Origin: Mastigias papua
Lineage: Eukaryota > Cnidaria > Scyphozoa > Rhizostomeae > Mastigiidae
Assembly: GCA_964019165.1 (NCBI GenBank)
Contig: OZ025269.1
Coordinates: 10,762,191-10,826,190 of the forward strand
DNA length: 64,000 nucleotides
Direction of reading: 5' to 3'
Shown here: piece after piece, positions 23,260 through 42,524 of the stretch
Numbering within the stretch: position 1 is the first letter of the stretch
Layout of the letters: every line of letters starts with the position of its first letter
Made by a program: the position numbers and the translations under genes
Notes under the pieces: generated by a model
Databases searched by the model: none
Told to the model about the DNA's origin: nothing
What the model saw: the letters and a program-made list of their open reading frames with translations, nothing else

Positions 23260-25345
23260 GATGGCCCTACCAGTATGGCAAGCCAAGCCATACCCGTCAA
23301 AAGTAATCAAAAGGTGAAGATAACAGTCAAAATTGTTGCGTGCTTTCAGAACTAGTGGTTACAATCAGATCGATAAAACTGATAGTTAAAAATTTGTGCT
23401 ATATATTGAAAAGTTTTGTTTTTGATTTCAAGAATATCAAGTTTTGATATCAAAAGTTTCATTTTATTATTTCAAAAGTTTTGGGCTTTTTATTTCAAAG
23501 CTTCAGTTTTTGATTTTTTAGTTTTGATTTGAAAAGTTCAATTTTGATTTCAAAAATAGCAAGTTTTGATATCAAATCTCAGTTTTAATTTTAAATGTTT
23601 AATTTCAAAAGATTCATTTCTCATCAAAATTATAAAACCTAGCCTCACATTCACACAGAGGACGTTAATTTCTATTTCTATGCTTGGACTTAAAGCGACC
23701 TTCTGCTTTTAATCTGCGTTGGTTAAGGACATCGTAGAAGCTTGTCTTTGACAAACAGCAATTGAAAGGGCATGCATTGGCAAAAAACATCTGCATTACT
23801 TTTTCTATACCTATTTAATATTGCCTCATGAAATAAAGAAGAGCTTAAACGGTCATTTGTGAAATCAAAACCTGAATCTATTGAAGTCAAATTCGATATT
23901 CTTGAAATCAATTAGAACACTTCAACACACACTATGTTTTTTATAAGAAACAGGTTATAGGAAACGGTAGGTTCAATTTCTCGAAAGTTAAGAAACAACC
24001 ATATCCAAATTGAAAAAAGCTAAGAAACTTTTATAATTTGCAGTTTTAATTTTCCGAGTTGACACTAGAAACAGTCTTGACATTGAACATCACTGTATAT
24101 AGCAACACGACAGTTGACATGCAGTTTGTTTCCATTAAAAAATTTTTTTGACTTCAACTTGACATTGATGAAGTCCAATGATGGCTCAGATGATTACATG
24201 GAATAAAAAGACATTGACGGGGTCGAAGTTGTCCTTCCTTAAAAGATGTGAAGACTTTTTAAAAAGAGACAGAGTTTGTTGCTTTGTTAAATTTGTTTTG
24301 TTGAATAATTCTCGTTAAACCTGGCTCTGCAGCTCGAAATGTTAGCTTTTCTGAAACTGTTAGTTCCTCTTTTTCTGAAAGTGCTCGTTTTATCTCAAAA
24401 ATTTCTCCTGGTTATCATAAAATCTGTCCCTTTTTATTGTGGAAAGTGCACATTTCGTCGTGAAAGCTCTCTTTTTCATCGAGATCCTTTCATCATGACA
24501 ATGCCCCTTTTTATCGTGAAAGTGCCATATTTTGCATTCCCATATAATACAAAAAATGCCCCTTTGTTCTATGCCACCCCACTTTTCAATGCGTTCACAC
24601 GCCCCAACGCTACACTGGCACAATATTTTCAATATATTTTGTCAATGTTTCAAATATGTTGGGAAGACGAGCCTTCATTCTTAGCACTGGTTTACAAAGG
24701 GTACTCTACTTAAAAATAAGGAAAAATTGCGCAAATAATTAACATAAAGTCCTATTATCTTTTATTTTCAAATTTACAATTAAAATGATAAAGGAGAAAT
24801 CACGTCAAATGAGCGTCTTGGATTTGCTAGGGAGGATACCAACTTTGTCTCAGTTGAGAAGCCGTTCCATAATTTTGCACTTCTGTAAGAGAACGATATT
24901 TGTCCGTTTGAGGTATTTTTCTGTCAAAGAAGTAGTGAAAATGCCCGGAAAACATTGTTTGCAAGTTGTGTGGAGCAAGGTTGTTGAGGGACCTAATACA
25001 CCATCGTTTATCATTCTGCAAATTAGCACATTGCATTAGTTTATCTCTGAATGTGAGTGAGCTATTTACTTTACCTTGGAAGCCTAAGTACCTAAGAAAT
25101 TTAAGAGACATGTAAGAAACTTTTGATAGCAAAATGGTCAGTAGATTTAAGAAACTGCCTACCGCACCGGACCTTAGTTTCTTATTTAAAAAATACGTGT
25201 ATAGCACAACCCTTTAGCAATCGACTTTATCGATCTGATTTCAAGCAGAATTTTCGGATACAAGCAACAACGGTTTTGACTCTCATCTTCACCTTTTGAT
25301 TACTTTTGAAGGGTTTTGCATGCCATATACCAGGGGAGCTTGTGG
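23260..25345. mobile_element. Putative non-autonomous DNA element with ~75-bp inverted ends
   Basis: 23270-23345 and 25245-25335 are inverted copies: both carry TCAAAAGTAATCAAAAGGTG preceded by GTATGGCA-like sequence. The outer left end reads CAGGGATGGC, like hAT termini. Inside, 23.40-23.60 kb is a degenerate tandem array of AAGTTTTGATTTCAAAA-type units. A second element (23.93-25.20 kb) appears nested within. Confidence 0.4.
23930..25203. mobile_element. AAGAAAC-family element nested in a larger element
   Basis: Left end ACTATGTTTTTTATAAGAAA and right end, read in reverse, ACGTATTTTTTAAATAAGAA form terminal inverted repeats, again with TAAGAAAC words repeated inside. The interior (24.34-24.56 kb) holds degenerate ~30-bp repeats with CCTTTTTATCGTGAAAGTGC. 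No transposase frame is convincing. Confidence 0.4.
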
Positions 25346-25439
25346 GGGCTTCAACTCCCCTGAAATTTCACTAAGCTCCTCCATTGGCAATTAAATTTTT
25401 GAAGATTCCTATGTACTGTCACCACATTCATAACTAGCA

Positions 25440-25570
25440 CTTCATTTCATTCATTTCATTTCAATTCAGTTTAAGGAGGGCTGCCCTTCAGCCGGAGTTT
25501 ATCTACAATATACCCCATACTCCATAGGTATGGTCCCTTATCCCTTTGAAATGAGAAGTGTAATTCATGC
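25440..25570 (-). repeat. LINE 3' tail-like sequence
   Basis: Read on the minus strand, a GGCTGAAGGGCAGCCCTCC hairpin is followed by TTGAAATGAAATGAATGAAA, the layout of a CR1-type 3' end with ATGAA repeats. Confidence 0.35.
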
Positions 25571-25599
25571 ACGGTGTATTTTGCGTTGATTTTTGAAAA

Positions 25600-26480
25600 C
25601 ACAGTTTCCCCTTGATAATGTCAAGTTTAGTAAGTCATATTGCAGGCTTTCTTATTGTCTTCTAATAATGTTGTAATGAGAGGGTCGGGCAAACTAGAAA
25701 AACAACGTTGAGTAGAGTCATAAAATGTTATCTAAAGTACACTATTTACAAATCCTTAATCATATTGATTATACATCTTCTCTCACGCACCCTTATCTCG
25801 AACTCTCTATCTGTATCTGAACATAACACGTATATGAATACTATTAAAACAACGTAAACGGAAATTGCAAAACATGTTGAGTAAAGTTTACAACGACAAT
25901 AACAGGGTCTGGTACCGAGAAAAGAACCCAGACCCGTTACACTTCCCAACAAATAATATCAAATCAATGAATAGGGGTATGTTAGTTTGATAAATCAGTC
26001 TAAAAATACATGGGAAACAGAAGGTGCTTCCCAAACTCTTGCAACCAAACCTCTAACAACTAACAGAAATGAACTACGATAAATTTTATCTCCTTTAACA
26101 CTCAGACAATCCCAAGAAACGACTTCAATCGTATTTTTTCGAGCACAATTTCAACTACTGGTGGGCTCGCCTTCCTTGGACTTCTCCCTGCTACTTCTCA
26201 TCGGTATGTCTATCTATACCAGTTTTCACCAACCCTTCTTGAAATAGAGAGCTATTTCAAGGGCATTGAGTAACGCGAAGGACTATCGCTTTCATAAAAC
26301 ACTTTTGAAATAGCAACGTTGCACGATATTTTGTAGAACTAGCCGGTGAGCGATGATGTAATGACACGGTGCCTACGAGTACTGGTTAAGTGATCCTCAG
26401 CTTCAGTTTCAATTTCATTTACTTCTAAAATTCCACCCTGACCCTTACATTACAGTACAAGAGTTTTATATGAGAATCTC
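25600..26480. other. No supported feature
   Basis: Intronic sequence of the putative minus-strand gene. Nothing beyond chance short frames was seen. Confidence 0.35.
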
Positions 26481-26484
26481 TCAC

Positions 26485-26598
26485 CTGTGTCTACTGAATA
26501 AAAGTTATTTATAGTCTTTCGGTTTAAAGCTAAGCAGTGACAATGTTCTTCCAATGCAACATAAAGATATTGCAGTTCCGAATATTTGCCCGGACTTT
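26485..26598 (-). CDS. Internal exon of an unidentified minus-strand gene
   Basis: 114 nt between CTCTTAG and ACAG|GTGAGA. It encodes SPGKYSELQYLYVALEEHC and HCLALNRKTINNFYSVDT with strongly protein-like composition. Phases link it upstream to the open segment ending at 30500 (G plus AA gives Glu) and downstream to the exon at 22565 (G plus AT gives Asp). Together the four joined pieces give about 150 codons before the acidic tail exon at 20.2 kb. I do not recognise the protein. The gene would be transcribed away from MAP10 and toward calcineurin B, same strand as the latter. Confidence 0.45.
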
Positions 26599-26799
26599 CT
26601 AAGAGCTTGCAATATTTTGGAACGGTGACACTCCCACCCACCCATCTCCCCACTAGTTACGCCTCCTAGCAAAAGCCGATAGTAAGGGATGATTCAATAG
26701 ACGTGTAAAGCCAACCTTTCAATTTTGATAGAAGCTGTCACCCTCCTCCTACCTATACGTAACACAGTCGGGTCATCCTCATTCCTCTTCTTCTTGCGT

Positions 26800-28085
26800 A
26801 CAGCAGACTCTCGATATAACCTCGAAAGGAAACGAACTACGAAAGGAAATGAAAAATAGTCCGTTATATCGAGGGTTCGTTAAATCGAAAATTGAAAGAA
26901 TCTGGGGCTTCTGCGCCAGTATGAAATCCTGTCTAAGAGTTGTTGAGTTCTACATATCAATTCTCCACTTAGTTTAAGTAACAAAGGATAAAAATTGATT
27001 TTTAATTTTCTTGCTAAAATAGGACGTTATAATTTGATCTCAAGAGCTTATTAGAAATTGTGATGTTTCAGGGAGCTAAGACAAACAACATTTTAAGATT
27101 GTATTAGTTTATTTATATGTGTTTAAATGGCCAGTCTTCCAACTTAAAATGCGAGAACGGGGACGTGAGCGAGGTCTGGAACTAGCCGGTCGAGAAGTCG
27201 GTCCTACCAACAAAGATTTTTCTATTCCGAATGATGACTTCGATGTAGACATCCGCTTTAGCAAAGGAATTCCATAGAGTTTCTCTATCCCTCCCACTTT
27301 TGGTAAGGCTCTCTCAACATAAAGAGAACCCAGTAGTCATAGCGACAAATACACTGTCTGTGTAAAACAAAGTCAATGCATATTTGAACATTTGCCTCTT
27401 GTAAGAAATTGAATCTTATATACATATTTGGACATCATTTTGCCATATATGGGAAGAACAATGTTCAGGGGGCAGTGCGAAACGCCTCTAATTTAGTGTT
27501 AGGATTATTGTAAAAGGAATCTGACTTACATGGAAATTAACCTTGAAGCTATTCGAAGAGATTATTTGCTACATTGTTGAAAGATAAATACAGTCCTCAG
27601 AATTATCGAACCTGGAGATTAATCAAGAGATTCATTTTCACATTTTCTCACAAAAATCAGAGCCTACCAGTAGGTGTGTAAGGGTGTTTACCCATAGACA
27701 CAAATATCTTTTATACCTCTTGGTAAAACTGAGACGAAAAGAGTATATGTGCAGTTCAGATTAATGGAAAACCAGTCAACAAAGGTGATGAGGAAGGAAT
27801 GCAGGTGTGCTCTAACCTGAAGATACCACCAAGAAGCCAGGTTGCAAGGATTTCACAAAAGTCCTTAAAAATTCCAACAAAAAGTAATGCCTTACATACT
27901 TTATTATGCTTGAAAATTACTTTATAAGCAATTTGCTTTTTGAAATTTTTAATTTGTACTTTGTGTTATGTGACCTTTAGTGGTGTGAATTTGTTATATC
28001 GAGGTATTTTGGGTTCGCGGGTGACAACATTTGGATCGTAAAACCGAGAGTTCGCTATAATAAGGGCCGTTTGGGGTTCCATCGA
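26800..28085. mobile_element. pogo/Tigger-like non-autonomous element
   Basis: The left end CAGCAGACTCTCGATATAAC with GTCCGTTATATCGAGGGTTC just inside is typical of pogo-type termini. The right side has TTGTTATATCGAGG (about 27990) and GAGAGTTCGCTATAATAAGG. The right terminus is worn and does not pair cleanly. A minus-strand frame at 27.1-27.3 kb with an Arg/Ser/Pro repeat is not a transposase. Confidence 0.4.
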
Positions 28086-28089
28086 ACAT

Positions 28090-29490
28090 GTGAACATGCA
28101 AAACATATCTAGGGAACAAGAGAACATGGCCAAAATTAAAAGAGCAAGGAAGCTTTTACTCTTTACCGGGAATCAAGGAAATTGCTCTCTCTGGACCGTT
28201 TTTCAAGGATTTCTCCAGAAGATCTTGTCAAACTTCAGAACGAAATTTAAGTTGAAGTGCAATCAAAACATATGATTTTCCATCAGCGAGTAACAGACCA
28301 GTATACTTCTTTTTGTATACTTCACTTGATGCAGCATTTCAGCAAGTACCATACATTTGAAAAGAATGAAAGAATGATGCATTGGAGAGCAGAGCATGGG
28401 GAAAGTGTACCTCAAAAATTTAGTCTACCAATGATAGCCCTGGGGCGCTACCTGTAAGCTGCGGCTTATAATCAAAGAAATATGGCAACCGTAATCACGC
28501 AAATGTTCTAATAATTTATGTTCATCAATTCGGAATTTATTGAAAATATACCTTGAAACTACTACACTTTTGCCAGTCTTTCTTCGAAATCATGTCCCTG
28601 GTTCCACAAGTGTTCGAAAACGATACCCAATTCTCACCTTTGTAAATAGGTACCCCTAAAGCTCCCCACATTAAAAGCACTAGGTATAATTTCATTTAGA
28701 AATAGTTTGGCAGCGTCTTCTGAACACGAGGCTTCAAAGCAGGAAAATGAAAATGGAAACGAGGTTCACTCTTCTATGTAACAAATCAACTACAAAATCC
28801 AACAAGTCGAATGAAAAACTAAGGAAACTATAGCAATGCAAGCAGCCAAGGATGCAAACAGCTCTCAAACAAAAGTATACTCTGTGAAATGAGCCCATTT
28901 AATTGTCATCAACCTGACTACTACTGCTACCAAGATATGATTGATAACAATGCAATTCTTTCGAGTTGAAGAGGCCAATCATTTCCTTTGTGAACGATAA
29001 ATCTATGAAGGATTTGTCACGGAGATTCAGACCACTGCGAATAGCCATTTGTGTATACTAAGAACTTTCATAGTTATCGCAAAAGCCAAAAAAGCCGAAT
29101 AATTGATTTATGCCAAATTAATTTCTCCTGGACAAACTAGTTCAGGAAAACCCAAATTTCTCAGATTTGGCTTAGACGAAACCAACATGCCAACCTTGCT
29201 CCCTTGTGGCGGAGGCCAATTTGAGAGAACTCCGTCATTCGTGGAGAACATCTGAATCACTTGACAAAAGCCTGATAAACCTTATTTCAAAAAACTGAGA
29301 TTAGATCCGAAAGTATTTTTCTAGTCACTCCCATCTCAACTGTATTACTGCTTCATCACCCTTCAGTCTCCCCTCATTCCCTGGTATTCTGTAGTCTGTC
29401 TGTTACCCAATATCCTTCTTTCCCCTGTTGAATCCTTCTATAACTCGTGTCCTTTTATTTATTTCCAACTTTTTCCTCGTCCTCCTCCTT
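28090..29490. other. No supported feature
   Basis: Intronic or intergenic AT-rich sequence. Short frames only. Confidence 0.35.
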
Positions 29491-29499
29491 GTCCTCGTC

Positions 29500-29885
29500 C
29501 TCCGTAAATTAGTCAACTATTTTATTGTCATCTACCCACAAGGTCCTAGGTCTTCCTCTCCTTCTTTTTCCATTTAGCTTCCCTTCATCCAGTAATCTCT
29601 GTAGTCTCTTCGAAGTATATGCCCAAAATATGCTACCTACTTTTGTTCAGCTATATTTAGCAGCAGTTGTTTACTGTTTATCATTGTTAAAACTTCGTTG
29701 TTTGATTTGTGTGCTGTCCATGGTGTTCAAAGCATTCTTCTGTAAATCTAAACTTCAATGGCATTTATCTTCTTTGCTATAATCTGTCGTTATTGTCCAT
29801 GTTTCAGAGTCATGCGGGAATGTGGCCTATGTATTACATTTTTAATGCGCTTTCTTGCTTGTATGCTTTTATCTCTACTAATAAA
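29500..29885 (-). mobile_element. LINE ORF2 C-terminal fragment
   Basis: Minus-strand pieces read HDSETWTITTDYSK, LQKNALNTMD and KLNGKRRRGRPRTLWVDD, the 'GSETW...RMLRI...GKRGRGRPRTLWVDDIK' ending of RTE-like endonuclease/RT proteins. Several stops break it. Confidence 0.5.
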
Positions 29886-29942
29886 ATTTTGTCAAATATA
29901 TTATCATTTAGAAACTCTAAATGATAATATTTTTGACAAAAT
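29886..29942. repeat. Perfect hairpin, ~26-bp arms
   Basis: ATTTTGTCAAATATATTATC and its inverted copy flank a loop of a few bases around AAAC. It borders the LINE fragment on its left. Confidence 0.75.
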
Positions 29943-30499
29943 CTTTTATTCCTTTTCTAGCTTTTCAATTCCTCTTTTTATTCCTTATCAGTTTTCATGG
30001 TTTTTGGTTTAAAGAACAACAGTTCTACTGTGTTCGTTCTGTCCTAAGTGATTTTCAGACTTCTCTTCAACTGCACAACCGATATATGACAGTTTCTGAA
30101 CAATTATCTATCGAATGAATAGGCAATGTTAATTTACAAAATTACGAGGAAATTCCATGAAAGAAGTGGTGGTACAGAAGGTGAAAGGGAAGATTGTCAC
30201 GGAACAAAACATGCTGAAATTAAATTAGATAGATGCAAAGAACTTTTACTTGGCCACAGATCTAGATAAGGAGAACTGAACTGAACTGTTCGCTTGAATC
30301 ATCGACTTCTATGCTGAGCCTAAGTACATTTATTGAAGGCAAAATGATGTTGTTAACAACTGTGAGCTGTCAGCTATATGCAAAACCGTCTATCGAACCG
30401 TTGTTTTTCGGGCAGGAAACCGTGAAACCGTCCGCCAAAAGGCTGCCAACCACGAACTGTCATCCCCTACTCCCCCTCCCCCCATGATAGTCAACCTAC

Positions 30500-30650
30500 C
30501 GTAAGCTAATGACACACATTGGTGACGATGAGGTTGATTGGGAGCACTGGGCTCTACATAATACAGTAGATCGCGAGCCTCACCAATATGGCGGCCATGA
30601 CTACCATCAGATTTCAAATTTTTGGCGGGTGAAAATAATGGGGTGCTTGA
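30500..30650 (-). CDS. Possible 5' coding exon of the unidentified minus-strand gene
   Basis: An open frame without ATG reads GEARDLLYYVEPSAPNQPH and RHQCVSLAY up to a TACG|GTAGGT donor at 30500. Its phase fits the exon at 26485-26598. The absence of an in-frame ATG means the start is elsewhere or this part is untranslated. An alternative first exon is ATGGCCGCCATATTG followed by GTGAGG. Confidence 0.3.
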
Positions 30651-30700
30651 TCAATTTTGTAAATGTTGAATAATTGCCAGACCACACGCTCGAGTGAATG
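30580..30700. promoter_or_regulatory. Putative bidirectional promoter with YY1-like motif
   Basis: AATATGGCGGC at 30585-30595 fits the YY1 consensus AAnATGGCGGC. It lies between the start of the plus-strand MAP10-like gene and the first candidate exon of the minus-strand gene, in a short interval with several CpGs (CGCGAG, GGCGGG, CTCGAG). The role is inferred from position. Confidence 0.4.
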
Positions 30701-30763
30701 GTATGTGCATCACTTACGAGGCTTGTACTTGTGAATGAGCTGACATTTATGTGCATGAAAAAT

Positions 30764-37610
<6,847 letters not shown>

Positions 37611-37785
37611 CTTAGCTATAGATACCTATGTATTAATATATATTTGTTTGTATATATTATGTTTATTCTTGACTGGTACTCTATAACATACTACTATAAT
37701 ATATGTGTAAATATATATGTATGTATATTTATGTATGTATATATAAAGTAATTTAAAGGTGCTAAGATCGGGTGAGTGAAAAGAA

Positions 37786-37858
37786 GCCACTATGGTCTAG
37801 TGGTTAAGACGCTTGCCCGGAAACTAGGAGATCCAGGGGTTCGCTTCACGGTTGTGGC
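37786..37858 (+). mobile_element. tRNA-derived SINE head
   Basis: 73 nt fold like a worn tRNA: acceptor GCCACTA against TTGTGGC (6 of 7 pairs), a perfect 4-bp D stem (GTCT/AGAC), an A box (TGGTCTAGTGGT) and a B box (GGTTCGCTTC). The anticodon arm lacks T33 and the T stem is mismatched, so it is not a working tRNA gene. A SINE body probably continues to about 38.1 kb. It lies 175 bp beyond the MAP10 stop. Confidence 0.6.
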
Positions 37859-38172
37859 AAGTTTTCATTCTCATGATTTTTCTGATAATGATAACGCTCC
37901 AGTCTGCACCGAAAAGGAGAAATCCTGGTATATTTATACAAGGATGTATATATGTATGTATGTGTATATATGTGTATATATTTACATATATATGTATGCA
38001 TGTTTGTGTATGTATAAACTTTTTCGCCAAGAATGGATACTATTAAAGACTGCCAGATAAAGGTAGTAATAGAGAAAACTGAAATTCTCAAGAGGGTGAA
38101 AAAGTCCTTTATGGGTTGCTACGATGGATGATGGTACAGAATTGGATCTTTCCTTTTCAGTGGTTCAGTTTG

Positions 38173-38194
38173 ATATATATATATATATATATAT
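38173..38194. repeat. Short (TA)n run
   Basis: About 11 TA units. Confidence 0.9.
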
Positions 38195-38579
38195 CTGTCT
38201 TTATAATATGTTTTCCATCAGTTTCAGTCAATACCAGAGCTCATAGCTACTGCCAGATAAATTGATTGCCCGGTGCAGCCTACAGATTGTACAATGAACT
38301 TTGAGTACATTTGTAAGAATTTAGTCTTCCTTCTTCGACGATACCTTCACATAGAAGGCTAGAGAAATTGATTATCTTGTGCATGTGGCGTGAAAAATAG
38401 AGTACTGATATAAAACTATGATGAGTAGCACCATGCCATATTAGTTCAATCACATTCTAGAAGAATTATTATAAACATGAAGATTTCTACATAATAATTC
38501 TCTTCCAAAAGAAGCAGGTCATCATAATTATCAATAAACTACATCCTTTTTTCCAGATAAAGTTATTTATAATTTGAGG

Positions 38580-40800
38580 TATTCTTTCAGTCCGTCAAAT
38601 TATTCAATCATGTCCTTCAACCATGATGGTAGTTTAACTTGTCTCAAACTTTGTCTTACTGGAACTGAAATTATTATTGGAGCTTTCTCTACTTTTAATT
38701 GTATTGAGGTCTCCTCCATTGATGCCCGGTTTGATTTATTTATCAAAGGCTGATCATCTTGAGTTGTTATTTCATCGTTATCATCCAATGAAGAAACTTG
38801 TACTTTTTCTACCGAAATTATGTATCCTGTTCCTTCTAGCAGTACCTTTCTCTATTTTTATTTCATTTGATCTTTTGTTTACGTGATTCTTTATTGAACC
38901 TTTTTCAATATGACAACTTGGATCTGTTCTAATTAGAACTACTTGACCTTCTTTCAATTCTGGAAATGCTCCAAATCCTTTCTTCTAATATATCTCTTGA
39001 TCTTTCTCTCTCTTTTTGAGCAATGTCTCTGTATTTGAAACAACTCCAGGCTTCTAACAAATTTGACTTGCTTGTATTTTGATTCTTGTAAGCCTGCTCA
39101 TAAGTAGCTCATTCGCAAAATATTTTCCTAATACAGATGTGTTCCATTACTCCATCAATGCTATAAATGGGTCTTTCATTTATTTGTTTGCCTTCGTTAA
39201 CATTGGTTCTATTGTCCTTGCAGATCTTTTTGCCAAACCGTTACTCTGATGATAGTGTGGAGAGCATTGTATGAACTTGAAACAATATTCTTTTGCAGAT
39301 TTATCATACTCTTCACTGTTAAACGGTTTATTGTCTGCAACAAGGTGTTCTCGAATTCCATGTCCTGGAAAAATAGAAATTTATATGTAAAATAGCACAC
39401 GATGCAAACTCTGGTTACTTTAAATAGTAATTAATTGCAATTAGGTAGTCTTTCCCTCCAAATTGAAATAAATTTGCTCCAACTTTTATAAAAGGTTGTG
39501 AGTTTACTTCATGTGCAATAATGGTCTCTTTTATATTTCCTCGCCTGAATTCTAAACATACGAAGTATCCTGCTGTCACCTGTGATAGATCTATATTTAT
39601 TCTTGGCCAGTAAAGTATACCTTTAGCTCTAGATTTATATTTCTCTTCATGCAGATGAGATTTATGTATTCTTTCCACCTTTTTTCGCAATTTGTTGCAA
39701 CTACTAATCTTTGTCAAATATATGCTACCCCATCTGCAATATGTATTTCATCTTTACGACTGTAGAATGGCTTTGTGAGATCAGAAACTTCTGTTTTATA
39801 TAACGGCCATCCCTTTCATAACTTGAGAATGAGTTGATTGGATCTTAGCATCGCTCTTATTTCCACTTTAAACTGATCAATGTTTCTTAAACTTACTAGT
39901 AAAGTTTCAACATGTGAATGTACCATGATATCTGCTTCTTCTTGAAGCTCTAAACCTGTCATCTGAAGCTGTCTGGTATGCTCTGCCAATTGTATGGCAT
40001 ATGCATTTACTTTCCGGGTACCTACTCTACCTTGCTATCATATCTTTGCAACTGCGACATCTCCCTTTGAAGATTTGGACTAGCTTTGAATAAAGACTTT
40101 TCTAGAATTGTCCCAATATTTTTTAAAACTGCATAACTGGTTGCTTTATCATAACAGACTTAATTGAAATCCAGGAATCTTGGTGTTTCTCTAATCACTT
40201 CCATATTTTCTCTTTCAATAGACTTCTTAGTAGAGCTGTAATATCACTCTCTCCTGGAATGCCCTGTAAAAGATATTTGACCAATCCTAGCTAGCTCCTT
40301 ATTGATTCACGACCGGCAGGTCTTAGCATATCAACTACAGCACTAATATTTGCTGGATCTAGTTTCATTCCATCTGCACAAATTGTTCCCTTATATTTCA
40401 ATTCTTTGACTTTCTACTGCTTTGATACGATGAGGTGTTTCTGCAGTTCTGCATACGCATATTAATTGTTTTGACAAGGGAGAGGCCGTGTACTTGTAAA
40501 AGATGCTCCTGAACACGCACATCGTTTATGCTGAAAACGATTTAATTTCGTATTATCTCATCAGACGCTGTAAAATCACATGCTTCTGCTTTGGTACGGA
40601 GATCAGGTACAGAATTTTCAAGTGATTCCACCATTCTTCTTGTTCAAAATCGAAATCTTTCATAAACAACATTCTTAAGAGGGCTACAGCAATCATAAAT
40701 TTCTTCCAAAGAAGATGACGATGATTCTCAAGATTCTGAAGTTTCGACCTCAAATCACTCGAACGCGTTACACATTGCTAAGGTACCTTCGCCACCACAA
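38580..40800 (-). mobile_element. Ty3/gypsy-type LTR retrotransposon, internally deleted and decayed
   Basis: Read on the minus strand in order: gag (VPDLRTKAEACDFTASDEII then VFSINDVRVQEHLLQV) at 40.7-40.4 kb; directly after it the end of RT (KLDPANISAVVDMLRP, LGLVKYLLQGIPGES) at 40.4-40.2 kb; RNase H/linker remains; the integrase zinc region and start (HEEKYKSRAKGILYWPRINI, VGANLFQFGGKDYLIAINYY) at 39.7-39.4 kb; the integrase core (HLVADNKPFNSEEYDKSAKE, CSPHYHQSNGLAKR) at 39.35-39.2 kb; and a C-terminal RQVKLPSWLKDMI tail at 38.6 kb. Protease, most of RT and the YxDD region are missing. Stops and frameshifts are frequent. No LTRs were identified. Confidence 0.75.
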
Positions 40801-40809
40801 TGAAGAATC

Positions 40810-42480
40810 TTGACCACCTAGTCATCCTTTTGGCTTCTTTCCAATTTACCTATTGACTCCGTATATATCTGAACTTGCTATATCAATCTCCGAAAATATT
40901 GTGAAATGTTTCCATGGTCTAAATTCAAAGAGGATGGATATTGTATCATAGAAGTCATGGTGCGATAGGCGTAAATGCTGCCTAGACAGCAAAATCAAGC
41001 CAAATCGTTGCTTTTATCGTTAGGACATGACCATATGACAGTAAAGTGACCTGTTTGTGTTTCCTTGGCAGTGACTGTTATCTGGTTGTTTTGTATACAT
41101 CTCATTTGATATGTTGCCATCGCATGGTGACAGTACCAGGAGACAATTCTTCAAAGCTAGTCATTTTATATAGTTCACCTCTAACAAATTGGAGAATAGC
41201 CTTGCAAAAAATTACAGAGCATGAATAGGTCTAACATCCATTTTACTGCTATTTTGAAATCAATACATTTTTCTCATGCATGGAAAATAAGGCTGCTCCA
41301 TTCATTGCTGTTCAGTTTAACACAACAATCTTATTTCAAGCCACTTTAAATCGCACCTAGTTAGCCACACCCATTTAGCCACGCCAATCATTTTAGGACT
41401 GAGCCACGGTCAGATTTTAGTCTGGATTCACCTCTGCAAAATGCGGTAACACGAGACGAAGGTCAGAGTTCAACATACCTGATTTTAATTTCCATAAAAT
41501 ATTAATTGAGACGTTTCCTAGAAAATTGTTGCAAAACAAAAAATGCCCAGACAGTTACAAAGTAACTGCACGGCAATCTGATAATTGCATGTTGATGTGA
41601 ACGTGCATCATCCCTGCCTGGCCAAGATATGGATTTATCATCTCAAAACATTTTCAGATTAACTGACGGCCTCTAGCCTCGCTTCCTTATGCGATAGATT
41701 TAACCGCATGGCCTTCTGATAAAATGAAAGCGGCTGCCAGCGTGACCAGCATTTTACATGACCTGGTGACCTGTATTTTACATGACCTGGTGACCTGTAT
41801 TTTGCAGCTGCCGCCATTATTATGATCACAACATGCTACTTTGTGTAAAGCCACTGTCGGCACCTTTTAACTTCCAACTGATATTCTGAATAAAATCAAA
41901 CCAATTTGCTTATATTCCGCCCACGCTTTGATTGTCTACGACCAAATTTGCAATGTTTTTGGCTTATAATATGATGAATAATCAATGTGATAATCCGATA
42001 ATTGATATTTCATCCAATATCCAGCTGAAAATCGGTAAGTGTAACTCGGCCCTTATACACATAGATATCTAACAGCCAGGCTATTTATAGTATTGTCTGG
42101 ATATCTTGTCTTTTATCTACAGTGTAACAGGGCACTTAGAATGTGATCAAGCGAGACAAACAGAAAACCGAGTGTTTTTCTACAAGTAGATTTCTGGGAG
42201 CAGTGAGTCAGTAATCCTCACTCAGGTGGGAACATCTCAACAGTCCCGGAAGAGCGTGATCCGGTAATATTCCCCCTGTTTGCAGTGGCTATTGTTGCCC
42301 CTGAAAATATAAAGCAAAACACATGGACTTTTCACAAAATGATCGGCTATACTATTCCTTACTGTTATGAAAGTGTGCGAGCTTTGAGGTCCGGATTTTA
42401 GACCCGGCGTTATTTCGTAATTGGACATTTGAAGTTGTTATTGATTGCTCTTGCTGAGTGAGTACAGTTTGTGTTATGAG
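40810..42480. other. Intergenic stretch upstream of the methyltransferase gene
   Basis: No gene seen. It includes a 24-bp tandem duplication at about 41753-41804 (unit ACATGACCTGGTGACCTGTA plus TTTT). The last ~150 bp before 42525 are the likely promoter/5' UTR of the next gene, without a clear TATA box. Confidence 0.4.
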
Positions 42481-42524
42481 AGGAGGGAACAAGCGCCATA
42501 GGTGTGTAGGCAGCTCGGAGGAAG

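Noticed and set aside
37786..37858. Functional tRNA gene
   Set aside because: The anticodon loop lacks T33 and the T stem is mismatched; SINE-like context is more likely.
40553..40575. CTGATGA...GAAA on the minus strand as a hammerhead
   Set aside because: The sequence between the two words does not form a stem, and the bases are gag coding sequence.
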